Source: Akkermansiaceae bacterium UBA5688
GTDB taxonomy: Bacteria; Verrucomicrobiota; Verrucomicrobiia; Verrucomicrobiales; Akkermansiaceae
Assembly (NCBI GenBank): GCA_002420315.1
Contig: DIHU01000063.1
Coordinates: 1 to 6,129, forward strand
Direction: 5' to 3'
DNA: 6,129 bases
Below the pieces are notes generated by a model. It was given only the letters and a program-made list of their open reading frames with translations. It did no database searches and had not been told where the DNA came from. Position 1 is the first letter of the stretch; each line of letters starts with the position of its first letter. This document shows, piece by piece, positions 1 to 6,129 of the stretch. A program made the position numbers and the translations under genes.

Positions 1-50
1 CAGAATTTTCGGTAGCCATTGGTAGTTGATTGGTTATCTTCTAAGCATTA

Positions 51-560
51 ATGAAGTGCGATTCATGCGACGAAAAAGCTACGGTATTTTATACTCAAGT
101 GATTGAGGGTAAACTTAAGAAGTTTGTCCTTTGCGAAGCTTGTGCTCAGAAAAAAGGAATCACTAATGTGGATGACCTTTTGATGGGGAATGATTTGCTG
201 GCAAATTCACCTCCCGAAACTAAAATTCAAGATGTTGTGGCGGAGCTAAATCAGGAGAACTGCAGTGCTTGTGGGTTTTCCTTAGATGATTTTCGTAAAG
301 TTGGCCGCCTCGGTTGTCCCGACTGTTATCAGGTTTTCTCTCGTGAGATCGTTGAGCGTCTTCCCTCTATGCATAAGGGAGGTGTCCACAAGGGCTATTT
401 GCCTGAGGGAATTGCGATCAAGCAGGCTTTGAAATCGGAACTCGCGTCCTTGGCTGAAAAATTAGAAAATGCAATTGAAGATGAGCGATTTGAAGAGGCT
501 GCTAAGCTTCGTGATCAAATTTCCAAGATTGAAAAGGAAAAGGGATTGGTCGAGTTATGA
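51..560 (+). CDS. mcsA: McsA-type zinc-binding activator of protein arginine kinase
   Basis: The 169-residue product is a small cytoplasmic zinc protein that in characterised systems binds McsB, stimulates its arginine kinase activity and links it to ClpC. Visible in the sequence: four CxxC pairs (C3/C6, C28/C31, C71/C74, C89/C92), enough for two four-cysteine zinc sites, then a linker, then a C-terminal UVR (UvrB/UvrC) motif at about residues 136-163 with the core AIEDERFEEAAKLRDQI, probably a helical hairpin. Length and domain order match Bacillus McsA and the equivalent PVC proteins. The ATG at 51 is the first start after an in-frame TAA at 42-44, and the first zinc pair begins at residue 3, so the start is well fixed although no clear Shine-Dalgarno sequence precedes it. 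The gene overlaps mcsB by 4 bases (ATGA), which suggests translational coupling. A generic UVR-motif protein would be the fallback name, but the adjacent mcsB and clpC make McsA the strong choice. Confidence 0.95.
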   Translation: MKCDSCDEKATVFYTQVIEGKLKKFVLCEACAQKKGITNVDDLLMGNDLLANSPPETKIQDVVAELNQENCSACGFSLDDFRKVGRLGCPDCYQVFSREIVERLPSMHKGGVHKGYLPEGIAIKQALKSELASLAEKLENAIEDERFEEAAKLRDQISKIEKEKGLVEL

Positions 561-1648
561 TGCGATTCGCGACACTTTTGAAGCATCCCGCAGATTGGAT
601 GATGGGGCACGGGGCAGAAACATCAGTTGTGCTGACTAGCCGTGTTCGCCTTGCGCGCAATCTTGCAAAATCTCCATTCCCTGGATGGTCTCGGAAGATA
701 GATCGGGAAGAAGTATACTTGTCTCTGCGGGAAAAACTAGAATCTGTTCCAGGGATGAAAGATGGCTTTTTTCATGAACTATGTGATTTAGATCCTCTAC
801 AGAAACAGGTCCTTGTTGAACGTCACCTTATTAGTAGGGAACAAGCTGCTCGTAGCGAGGGCAGCGGCTCGGTAGTAAATCGTAAGCAGACATTGAGCCT
901 GATGATAAACGAGGAGGACCATTTGCGGATTCAAGCGATCCGTCCTAGCCTTCAGTTGAAGGAAGCCTTCAAGTTGGCCCACGCAGTTGATCAGCGCCTA
1001 GAGCAGTTGGTCGACTTTGCTATCGATCCAAGCCTTGGGTATCTCACTGCTTGTCCGACTAATCTGGGAACCGGTATGCGGGCATCGTCAATGCTTCATC
1101 TGCCCGGCTTGGTTTTAAGTGATCAAATCGGACCAGTGCTGAAGGGAATCAACAAACTTGGATTGGCTGTTCGTGGATTATATGGGGAGGGGACCGAGTC
1201 GCTAGGGAATCTTTATCAAATTTCAAATCAATCGACGCTCGGAGAGAGCGAGGGAGAAATTCTCGACCGACTGACCAGGGTCATTGGTGACGTAGCGCAA
1301 TATGAAGTCCAGGCCCGAGAAAGGCTTATGACTAACGATTCAATAATGGTGCGCGATCGCATAGGCCGCGCTGCGGGTAATCTCTCATACGCCCATATCA
1401 TCACCTCAAAAGAGGCTCTTAATCATCTTTCAATGCTTCGTTTGGGTGCTGATCTGACACTACTTCCGGCAGACCTTGTCGAGAGTTGCGATCGCCTCTT
1501 CATGGAGACCCAACCGGCCCACCTCCAATGGGGAGCAGGGCGTAAACTTGAACCAGAAGCCCGTGATATTATCCGGGCTCAAATGATTCGTGAAAAGTTG
1601 CAATCATCGTTACCACCTGCTATTGATTTATCGGGAAAGGAAAATTAA
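557..1648 (+). CDS. mcsB: Protein arginine kinase McsB
   Basis: This 363-residue ATP:guanido phosphotransferase phosphorylates arginine side chains in proteins, marking them for ClpC-ClpP. Its length equals that of Bacillus McsB. Motifs in order: nucleotide-binding arginines in TSRVRLARN (27-35); the acidic catalytic segment MINEEDHLRIQ (116-126); the guanido-kinase signature CPTNLGTGMRAS (166-177) with the reactive cysteine C166; and RGLYGEGTES (206-215), whose E211 corresponds to the second catalytic glutamate. RDIIRA (336-341) matches the RDxxRA motif that forms the allosteric phospho-arginine pocket of bacterial McsB and separates it from metazoan arginine and creatine kinases. All key residues are present, so the enzyme is expected to be active. 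Translation can start at either of two adjacent ATGs (557 or 560) inside the end of mcsA. Purine-rich AGGA and AGGG lie about 12-20 bases upstream, so coupling to mcsA translation probably matters. The clpC gene begins 29 bases after the stop codon. Confidence 0.97.
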   Translation: MMRFATLLKHPADWMMGHGAETSVVLTSRVRLARNLAKSPFPGWSRKIDREEVYLSLREKLESVPGMKDGFFHELCDLDPLQKQVLVERHLISREQAARSEGSGSVVNRKQTLSLMINEEDHLRIQAIRPSLQLKEAFKLAHAVDQRLEQLVDFAIDPSLGYLTACPTNLGTGMRASSMLHLPGLVLSDQIGPVLKGINKLGLAVRGLYGEGTESLGNLYQISNQSTLGESEGEILDRLTRVIGDVAQYEVQARERLMTNDSIMVRDRIGRAAGNLSYAHIITSKEALNHLSMLRLGADLTLLPADLVESCDRLFMETQPAHLQWGAGRKLEPEARDIIRAQMIREKLQSSLPPAIDLSGKEN

Positions 1649-1677
1649 GCAAAGCTTCACTCCATCTTAAAGATTCT

Positions 1678-4197
1678 ATGAATAATTTTACACCACGTGC
1701 ACAGCAAGTGCTGGCTCTTGCTAGAAAAGAGGCTGACCGATTCAATCATAATTACATCGGGACCGAGCACGTGCTGCTTGGTCTTATTAAGTTGGGCCAA
1801 GGTGTCGCTGTAAGTGTTCTTCAGCGTATGGGGCTTGATCTCGAGTCAGTTCGTATGGAGGTAGAGAAAGAGGTCGGGACGGGGCCGGATACTAAGAGTT
1901 CGACCAACATTCCCTATACGCCTCGGGTCAAAAAAGTGCTGGCTCTTTCGAATAAGGAGGCCAAGCAGCTCAATCACTCTTATGTTGGAACTGAGCACAT
2001 ACTTTTGGGGCTGCTTCGCGAAGGAGAAGGTATGGCGGCTAGGGTTCTTACCAGTCTAAACGTCGATCTGCAAACAACCCGCAATGAAGTGCTTGCGGAG
2101 ATTGATCCTAATTTCGCACCCGAAGAATCTGATGATGAGTTTGACTTCGATGATGACGATGAAATCGAGATGGAAAATGGGGACGACGCCGAAGGGAAGA
2201 CCAAGACTCCGGCATTAAAGGCTTTTGGTCGTGATCTCACGAAGCTTGCCCAATCAGGGGACTTGGATCCGGTAATTGGACGTGCCTCTGAAATTGAAAG
2301 GGTTATTCAGATCCTCTGTCGGCGTACTAAAAACAATCCTGTTTTGGTGGGTGAGGCGGGAGTGGGCAAAACAGCGATAGTCGAAGGACTTGCCCAGGAG
2401 ATTGCTGCTGGTGATGTCCCTGAAATACTTCGAGACAAAAAGGTCGTTACTCTTGATCTCGCTTTGATGGTTGCTGGCACTAAATATCGTGGACAGTTTG
2501 AGGAGCGAATCAAGGCTGTCATGGACGAGATCCGTAAAGTTAAGAATGTTGTGCTCTTCATAGACGAACTGCATACCATTGTTGGTGCGGGATCGGCTGA
2601 AGGGGCTATGGATGCTTCAAATATTATTAAACCTGCGTTAAGTCGGGCCGAGCTTCAGTGCATCGGTGCGACTACTCTTAATGAGTTTAGAAAGCACATT
2701 GAAAAAGACTCCGCCTTGGAACGTCGTTTTCAGCAAGTTAAGGTTAATGAACCTTCAACTGAAGATGCTATAGCAATCATGAAAGGCCTTCGTGAGAAGT
2801 ATGAGAGCCATCATAAAGTTCGCTACACAGAAGAGGCTCTCGAAGCTTCGGTGAAACTGACCTCCCGCTACCTGACCAGCCGCTTTCTTCCAGATAAGGC
2901 TATTGATGTTGTTGACGAGGCTGGTGCCCGAGCCCGGATTCAAACAATGACACGTCCGATCGGGCTCAAGAAGTTGGAAGCGCGCATCGCGGAGATTAAC
3001 GACGAGAAAGTCGCCGCTATTAATGATCAGGATTTTGAAAAGGCTGCAGCTCTGCGTGATGAGGAAAAGACTACTCGAAAAGAACTCGATGATAAGATTG
3101 AAGGCTGGCGTGGTGAAAGTGAAGAAAAGATCGTCGATATCGAAGAGGATGACATTATGTTGGTCATCTCTAAGTGGACAGGCGTTCCGCTCCAGCGTAT
3201 GGAGCAGAAGGAGGCAGCTAAGTTGCTGAAAATGGAGGAGGATTTAAGGGAGACCGTCATTGGGCAGAATGAGGCAGTCGTGGCAATTTCTAAAGCTCTT
3301 CGGCGATCGCGCGCGGATCTGAAGGATCCACGTCGCCCGATCGGATCTTTTCTTTTCCTTGGACCAACAGGTGTAGGAAAAACCTACCTTGCTCGAAATC
3401 TCGCGAACTTTATGTTTGGTGATCCAGAGTCGCTTATTCAAATAGACATGTCGGAATACATGGAGAAGTTCAGCGCAAGCCGTCTTATTGGTTCGCCTCC
3501 AGGATATGTTGGCTATGAAGAGGGTGGTCAGCTTTCCGAAGCTGTGAGGCGGCGTCCTTATTCCGTCATCCTGTTTGATGAGGTTGAGAAAGCTCATCCG
3601 GACGTTATGAATCTGCTTCTCCAAATTCTGGAGGAGGGGATGATTACCGATAGCTTTGGCCGTAAGATTGATTTCAGGAACACCATTATTATCCTGACCT
3701 CTAATGTTGGAGCTGAGAGCATCAAGCGCCAAACCACATTGGGCTTCAATGCGATGGCTGAAGATGAGGCAGATTTTGAAGGTATGAAGGCTAAAATAGA
3801 TACCGTTGCCAAAAAGCACTTTCGGCCAGAATTTCTGAACCGACTTGATGAGCTTGTGGTATTCAGAATGCTGGAAAAGGGGAGCCTAAATCAAATTGTC
3901 GATCTTGAGGTTGCGAAATTGGTGAAGCGCCTCGCGGAGAAGGAAATCGATCTTGTGCTTGAGAGTTCTGCGCGCGATCTCATTGTTACCGAAGGGTATG
4001 ACCCTGACTATGGTGCTCGTCCTATGCGTCGGGCCGTCGAACAGCTACTTGAAGACCCGCTTGCTGAAGCCATCCTTTCGGGTGAGGTTAAGGAGGACCA
4101 GCACGTTACGGCGAAGGTGAAGAAAGACTCGAAAAAAGTTTCATTCAAAACCAAAGCACGCAAGAAACAAAAGAAAGCTGGCGTTTCTTCTTCCTAA
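1678..4197 (+). CDS. clpC: ATP-dependent Clp protease ATP-binding subunit ClpC
   Basis: This 839-residue Hsp100 AAA+ unfoldase feeds substrates to ClpP. Domain order: two Clp_N repeats (about 4-62 and 79-138), an acidic linker (149-172), AAA1 with Walker A GEAGVGKT (225-232), Walker B VVLFIDE (291-297) and arginines LERR (347-350), a coiled middle domain with a UVR motif (about 434-471), and AAA2 with Walker A GPTGVGKT (562-569), Walker B VILFDE (630-635) and sensor-2 GARPMRR (779-785). The tripeptide LGF (688-690) sits where ClpP-binding Hsp100 proteins carry their ClpP loop, so this is a protease partner and not a ClpB disaggregase. The short UVR-bearing middle domain also separates ClpC from ClpB and ClpA. 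E30 and E106, each in a GTEH motif, align with the phospho-arginine docking residues E32 and E106 of B. subtilis ClpC, which fits the upstream mcsB. Odd features are the strongly acidic linker and a lysine-rich C-terminal tail (813-833). The ATG matches the family N-terminus; the ribosome-binding site is weak (AAAGA). The gene has no room for much of a promoter of its own. Confidence 0.98.
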   Translation: MNNFTPRAQQVLALARKEADRFNHNYIGTEHVLLGLIKLGQGVAVSVLQRMGLDLESVRMEVEKEVGTGPDTKSSTNIPYTPRVKKVLALSNKEAKQLNHSYVGTEHILLGLLREGEGMAARVLTSLNVDLQTTRNEVLAEIDPNFAPEESDDEFDFDDDDEIEMENGDDAEGKTKTPALKAFGRDLTKLAQSGDLDPVIGRASEIERVIQILCRRTKNNPVLVGEAGVGKTAIVEGLAQEIAAGDVPEILRDKKVVTLDLALMVAGTKYRGQFEERIKAVMDEIRKVKNVVLFIDELHTIVGAGSAEGAMDASNIIKPALSRAELQCIGATTLNEFRKHIEKDSALERRFQQVKVNEPSTEDAIAIMKGLREKYESHHKVRYTEEALEASVKLTSRYLTSRFLPDKAIDVVDEAGARARIQTMTRPIGLKKLEARIAEINDEKVAAINDQDFEKAAALRDEEKTTRKELDDKIEGWRGESEEKIVDIEEDDIMLVISKWTGVPLQRMEQKEAAKLLKMEEDLRETVIGQNEAVVAISKALRRSRADLKDPRRPIGSFLFLGPTGVGKTYLARNLANFMFGDPESLIQIDMSEYMEKFSASRLIGSPPGYVGYEEGGQLSEAVRRRPYSVILFDEVEKAHPDVMNLLLQILEEGMITDSFGRKIDFRNTIIILTSNVGAESIKRQTTLGFNAMAEDEADFEGMKAKIDTVAKKHFRPEFLNRLDELVVFRMLEKGSLNQIVDLEVAKLVKRLAEKEIDLVLESSARDLIVTEGYDPDYGARPMRRAVEQLLEDPLAEAILSGEVKEDQHVTAKVKKDSKKVSFKTKARKKQKKAGVSSS

Positions 4198-4234
4198 AAG
4201 TGCAATGAACTCCGAATGATTGTCTCTTATCGAG

Positions 4235-6129
4235 CTAATTTGCGATAGGTGACACTTTATTTTGTCTGATCCACCCTGTGTAACCGCCAGGGAGCTTAAT
4301 TTTGGACCATCCTGCCCGAGTCATTTTTACTCGGCACAGGCTTCCTAAGACGTTCTCTCGAGTCGCATCCCCCCCCTCAAAAGGTTGGCTTCTCATCGTG
4401 GCCTTTTCCGTCACAACTGATAGCTCACTCAGTGGCTCGAAGCTCACGTCTTCCGGGTAAAGCTTCATTCCGGTGATTCCAACCCCGAGTCCACATCCGG
4501 TAAAAACGAAAAAAGTGACAAGGAGAGGTTTCCGCTTATTTCCAAAGATATTCCAAGCTGTTAGGATGGAGATGAGAAGTGACCAAACTCCAAAAAGTAA
4601 AATTTGAAGGTAAATCCATTTAGGTAGTTTAGATAACAACTCTGTTCCTTCCGCTGAACGGGCATGATAGCCTGGTATTCCAGTCATTAGCTTAGTGCTG
4701 TTACCGCCATGCAATTGATATCGATGGGCCCACAATGAAGCTTCGCCGTAGTTTCCTAATTGTTTCTCACAGATAGCGAGGTTGTGAAGGTGTTCCCTTA
4801 CTGGGCCTGTTTCCATTGATGCAAGAATTTCGGCTTTAGCTACTTCGGGAGGGAGGTCGACACCCTGACTAGTCCGAATCAATGAGCTTATAAACATGCA
4901 AAATAGAAAGAGTGGAGCCAATGTCCTGAGGAGTCTCAGAACCTGTTTCATTTCTCCTTTTTTGAGGGGCTCGGGTTTAGGGTTCTGCCTAAAACAGATT
5001 TCATCTCGCACTTCAAAAACCTCCTCGAAGCCTTCAGTTGCGTCATGCTCCGTCGCAAACCGTGCGGCTTCTCGAAAGAAGGTCACTCGATCATTACTAG
5101 CCGAAGTCACTTCTTGGAGCTTGTTTTCAAAATCCCTCAGAGGAGTCAAAGCAATTTGGCGAGCCTTAAGTTTGTTTCGGAATCCGATCCCAAGAATTGA
5201 GCAGGTGATTAATGCCGGGATGATTTGCCATGCCCACTTAGTAACTAGCGATGGTTTGCCGAGGGCTTTTAGAGGACGTTCGCCAGGAGGTAGGAACTCG
5301 AGAGCTTTTCCAAGGGATTTGGAGGAAGGGGCTTCTCCGGTGATTATTATCGGAAAAGGAAGAGATTCCCTTTTCTCGTATTTCTCGAGTAATGGATCGA
5401 AATAAATAAAGCGATAGGGGGGCAGTGTCTGAACTTTTTTTAGAGGTCTTAAAACATGGGAAAACTCTGCAGTCCCTGAGCTCGAACGGCGTTCACCGCC
5501 ACTCGGCTTAGCCATCGTTTCAAATTGTTTCCAATCATTGTTAATATCTACCAATTGAGGCCCAGGGAATTGATCGATATTTCCAGACCCCGTGATGCGA
5601 GTTTCAACAGTGAGTGATTCTCCGAGCTCGAGTTCGAGGCTAAGAGGGCGCACCTGAATCGAAAATGTTCCGACGGCTCCACCAAAGCCAGATGGCGCTC
5701 CTTCGGGAAGAGGACGAACATTTAGCGAAACAGATGGGAAATCGATTTTTGTGTTAAAGGAGCGGGTGGCGAAGCCTCCGCGGACCATTTGCCGACGGAG
5801 TAAGGTGGCATTAGTTGAGCCAGGCCCAAGAATAAGTGGCCCTTCCTGAAGCGCGCTGATTGAGCTTGGGTAGGTGTAAACCGCGAATTGATGACCATCA
5901 TAATCAAGATGTCCAGTTGGTTCAGCCGTTGTAGTGAAACGCCATGCTGCGAGACCATCCTTCTTGAGGTTAATGACGTTTCCATCTGATAACCGAAATA
6001 AGTGAGGTGCTGCTTGGGAGAGATAAAGCTTAGCTTCGACATCCTGTGTTTCTCCTAAGTAAGGATTTGTTTTTTCCAAGAAAATACTGGTTAAGTAAGG
6101 AGTGACTTCTCCATTGATTTTAATCCCAT
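4235..6129 (-). CDS. BatD-BatE-like fusion membrane protein with C-terminal SH3 domain (5' end cut off)
   Basis: The frame is open to the right edge, so the start is missing; about 630 residues are visible, numbered here from the first whole codon at the edge. Residues 1 to about 265 resemble the BatD (oxygen tolerance) family: NPYLGE (21-26), GFGGAVGTFS (147-156), LGESLTVETRITGSGNID (168-185) and a later YFDP. Then follow helix TM1 (about 297-315), a cytosolic stretch, TM2 (about 398-417), a TPR-like segment (about 437-478, NLAICEKQLGNYGEASLW), TM3 (about 504-523), TM4 (about 534-553) and an SH3b-like domain (about 569-628, GWSKIKLPGGYTGWI). Basic clusters after TM1, before TM2 and between TM3 and TM4 predict that the BatD, TPR and SH3 parts face the periplasm. 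Residues from TM2 onward have the BatE order, so this looks like batD fused in frame to batE. Bat proteins are usually encoded with a MoxR ATPase and von Willebrand A proteins and are linked to envelope stress or aerotolerance; their biochemical role is unsettled. The gene converges on clpC and is probably unrelated in regulation. Confidence 0.85.
   Translation of the reverse strand, partial: GIKINGEVTPYLTSIFLEKTNPYLGETQDVEAKLYLSQAAPHLFRLSDGNVINLKKDGLAAWRFTTTAEPTGHLDYDGHQFAVYTYPSSISALQEGPLILGPGSTNATLLRRQMVRGGFATRSFNTKIDFPSVSLNVRPLPEGAPSGFGGAVGTFSIQVRPLSLELELGESLTVETRITGSGNIDQFPGPQLVDINNDWKQFETMAKPSGGERRSSSGTAEFSHVLRPLKKVQTLPPYRFIYFDPLLEKYEKRESLPFPIIITGEAPSSKSLGKALEFLPPGERPLKALGKPSLVTKWAWQIIPALITCSILGIGFRNKLKARQIALTPLRDFENKLQEVTSASNDRVTFFREAARFATEHDATEGFEEVFEVRDEICFRQNPKPEPLKKGEMKQVLRLLRTLAPLFLFCMFISSLIRTSQGVDLPPEVAKAEILASMETGPVREHLHNLAICEKQLGNYGEASLWAHRYQLHGGNSTKLMTGIPGYHARSAEGTELLSKLPKWIYLQILLFGVWSLLISILTAWNIFGNKRKPLLVTFFVFTGCGLGVGITGMKLYPEDVSFEPLSELSVVTEKATMRSQPFEGGDATRENVLGSLCRVKMTRAGWSKIKLPGGYTGWIRQNKVSPIAN
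4369..4376. repeat. Eight-base C/G homopolymer inside the SH3-end of the Bat gene
   Basis: Eight consecutive C on the + strand (eight G in the coding direction) span the codons for the Gly-Gly pair in FEGGDATRE, between the last membrane helix and the core of the SH3-like domain. Runs of this length are prone to slippage and to sequencing error. As written, the frame is intact: the residues after it (GWSKIKLPGGYTGW) fit an SH3 domain. A slip of one base would lose the last part of the domain, about 50 residues. Confidence 0.6.
4949..4958 (-). promoter_or_regulatory. Possible internal ribosome-binding site and ATG at the BatD/BatE junction
   Basis: Reading the - strand, AAGGAG (the end of a run AAAAAAGGAG) is followed two bases later by an in-frame ATG at 4951-4949, coding residue 393 of the visible protein. 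The peptide from this ATG begins MKQVLRLLRTLAPLFLFCMF, basic residues followed by a hydrophobic helix, which looks like a signal peptide or anchor of a free-standing BatE. This could be a relic of the ancestral batE start or a working internal start giving a separate BatE-like product. The two-base spacing is shorter than usual, and the motif could equally be chance in an AAA-GGA-GAA lysine-glycine-glutamate run. Confidence 0.3.

Noticed and set aside
1..50. Promoter before mcsA from TTGATT-like sequence near 26-31
   Set aside because: No -10 element sits at a proper distance within the short stretch before the ATG, and an upstream gene of the same operon may lie beyond the edge. Nothing else supportable is seen in these 50 bases.
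1649..1677. Separate promoter or heat-shock operator (CIRCE or CtsR box) before clpC
   Set aside because: The spacer is 29 bases and contains no inverted or tandem repeat of either operator type; readthrough from mcsB explains expression.
3244..3819. 191-codon open frame on the - strand within clpC
   Set aside because: It lies wholly opposite strongly conserved AAA2 coding sequence, and its product shows no recognisable domain; it is a shadow of clpC codon usage. The same holds for the other - strand frames inside mcsB and clpC.
4227..4248. Small hairpin TTATCG ... CGATAG as a terminator
   Set aside because: The stem is 6 base pairs including one G-T pair, AT-rich, with a 10-base loop and no T-run directly after it; it also overlaps the Bat stop codon. 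It is too weak to call.
4896..5405. 169-codon open frame on the + strand opposite the Bat gene
   Set aside because: The opposite strand codes for the recognisable TM1 to TM2 region of the Bat protein, whereas this product is Ser/Arg-rich with no family features, typical of an antisense shadow.
6077..6079. TTG on the - strand as the start of the Bat gene
   Set aside because: The frame stays open for 16 further codons to the window edge, and the residues upstream continue plausibly as BatD-family sequence, so this TTG is most likely an internal Leu codon and the gene is truncated by the edge.

Overview
The window carries four protein genes and almost no spacer DNA. Three lie on the + strand as a tight block (mcsA, mcsB, clpC, positions 51-4197). 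They face a convergent - strand gene (4235-6129, cut by the right edge) that encodes a large membrane protein of the Bat (Bacteroides aerotolerance) family. No RNA genes, mobile elements, CRISPR arrays or inserted foreign DNA are visible.

Likely source: a bacterium with a Gram-negative envelope, most plausibly of the PVC group (Verrucomicrobiota or a relative). This is inferred from the pairing of an McsA-McsB-ClpC locus, familiar from Bacillota but also present in Chlamydia and other PVC members, with a BatD/BatE-type protein of Gram-negative envelopes. The style of the ClpC protein fits, including an acidic linker after the N-domain. The exact lineage cannot be fixed from sequence alone.

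The + strand block is a complete protein-arginine phosphorylation and degradation module. McsB is an arginine kinase with the guanido-kinase catalytic residues and the RDxxRA allosteric phospho-arginine motif. McsA is its zinc-binding, UVR-motif activator. ClpC is the AAA+ unfoldase, and its N-domain keeps both glutamates (E30, E106) matching the phospho-arginine docking residues of Bacillus subtilis ClpC. McsB would mark damaged proteins, and ClpC with ClpP (not in the window) would recognise and degrade them. The mcsA and mcsB genes overlap by 4 bases, and mcsB and clpC are 29 bases apart, so the three are almost certainly cotranscribed. The ctsR gene that heads this operon in Bacillota is not in the 50 bases before mcsA, and no CtsR-type operator was seen in the window's short spacers.

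The - strand protein is the most unusual item. Its N-terminal part is a BatD (oxygen-tolerance) protein. It continues in frame into a second module with the order of BatE: a hydrophobic helix like a signal peptide, a TPR-like segment, two membrane helices and a C-terminal SH3b domain. It looks like an in-frame BatD-BatE fusion, with a ribosome-binding-site-like sequence and an ATG still present near the junction. Its true start lies beyond the right edge. The spacer between the two convergent stop codons is only 37 bases.
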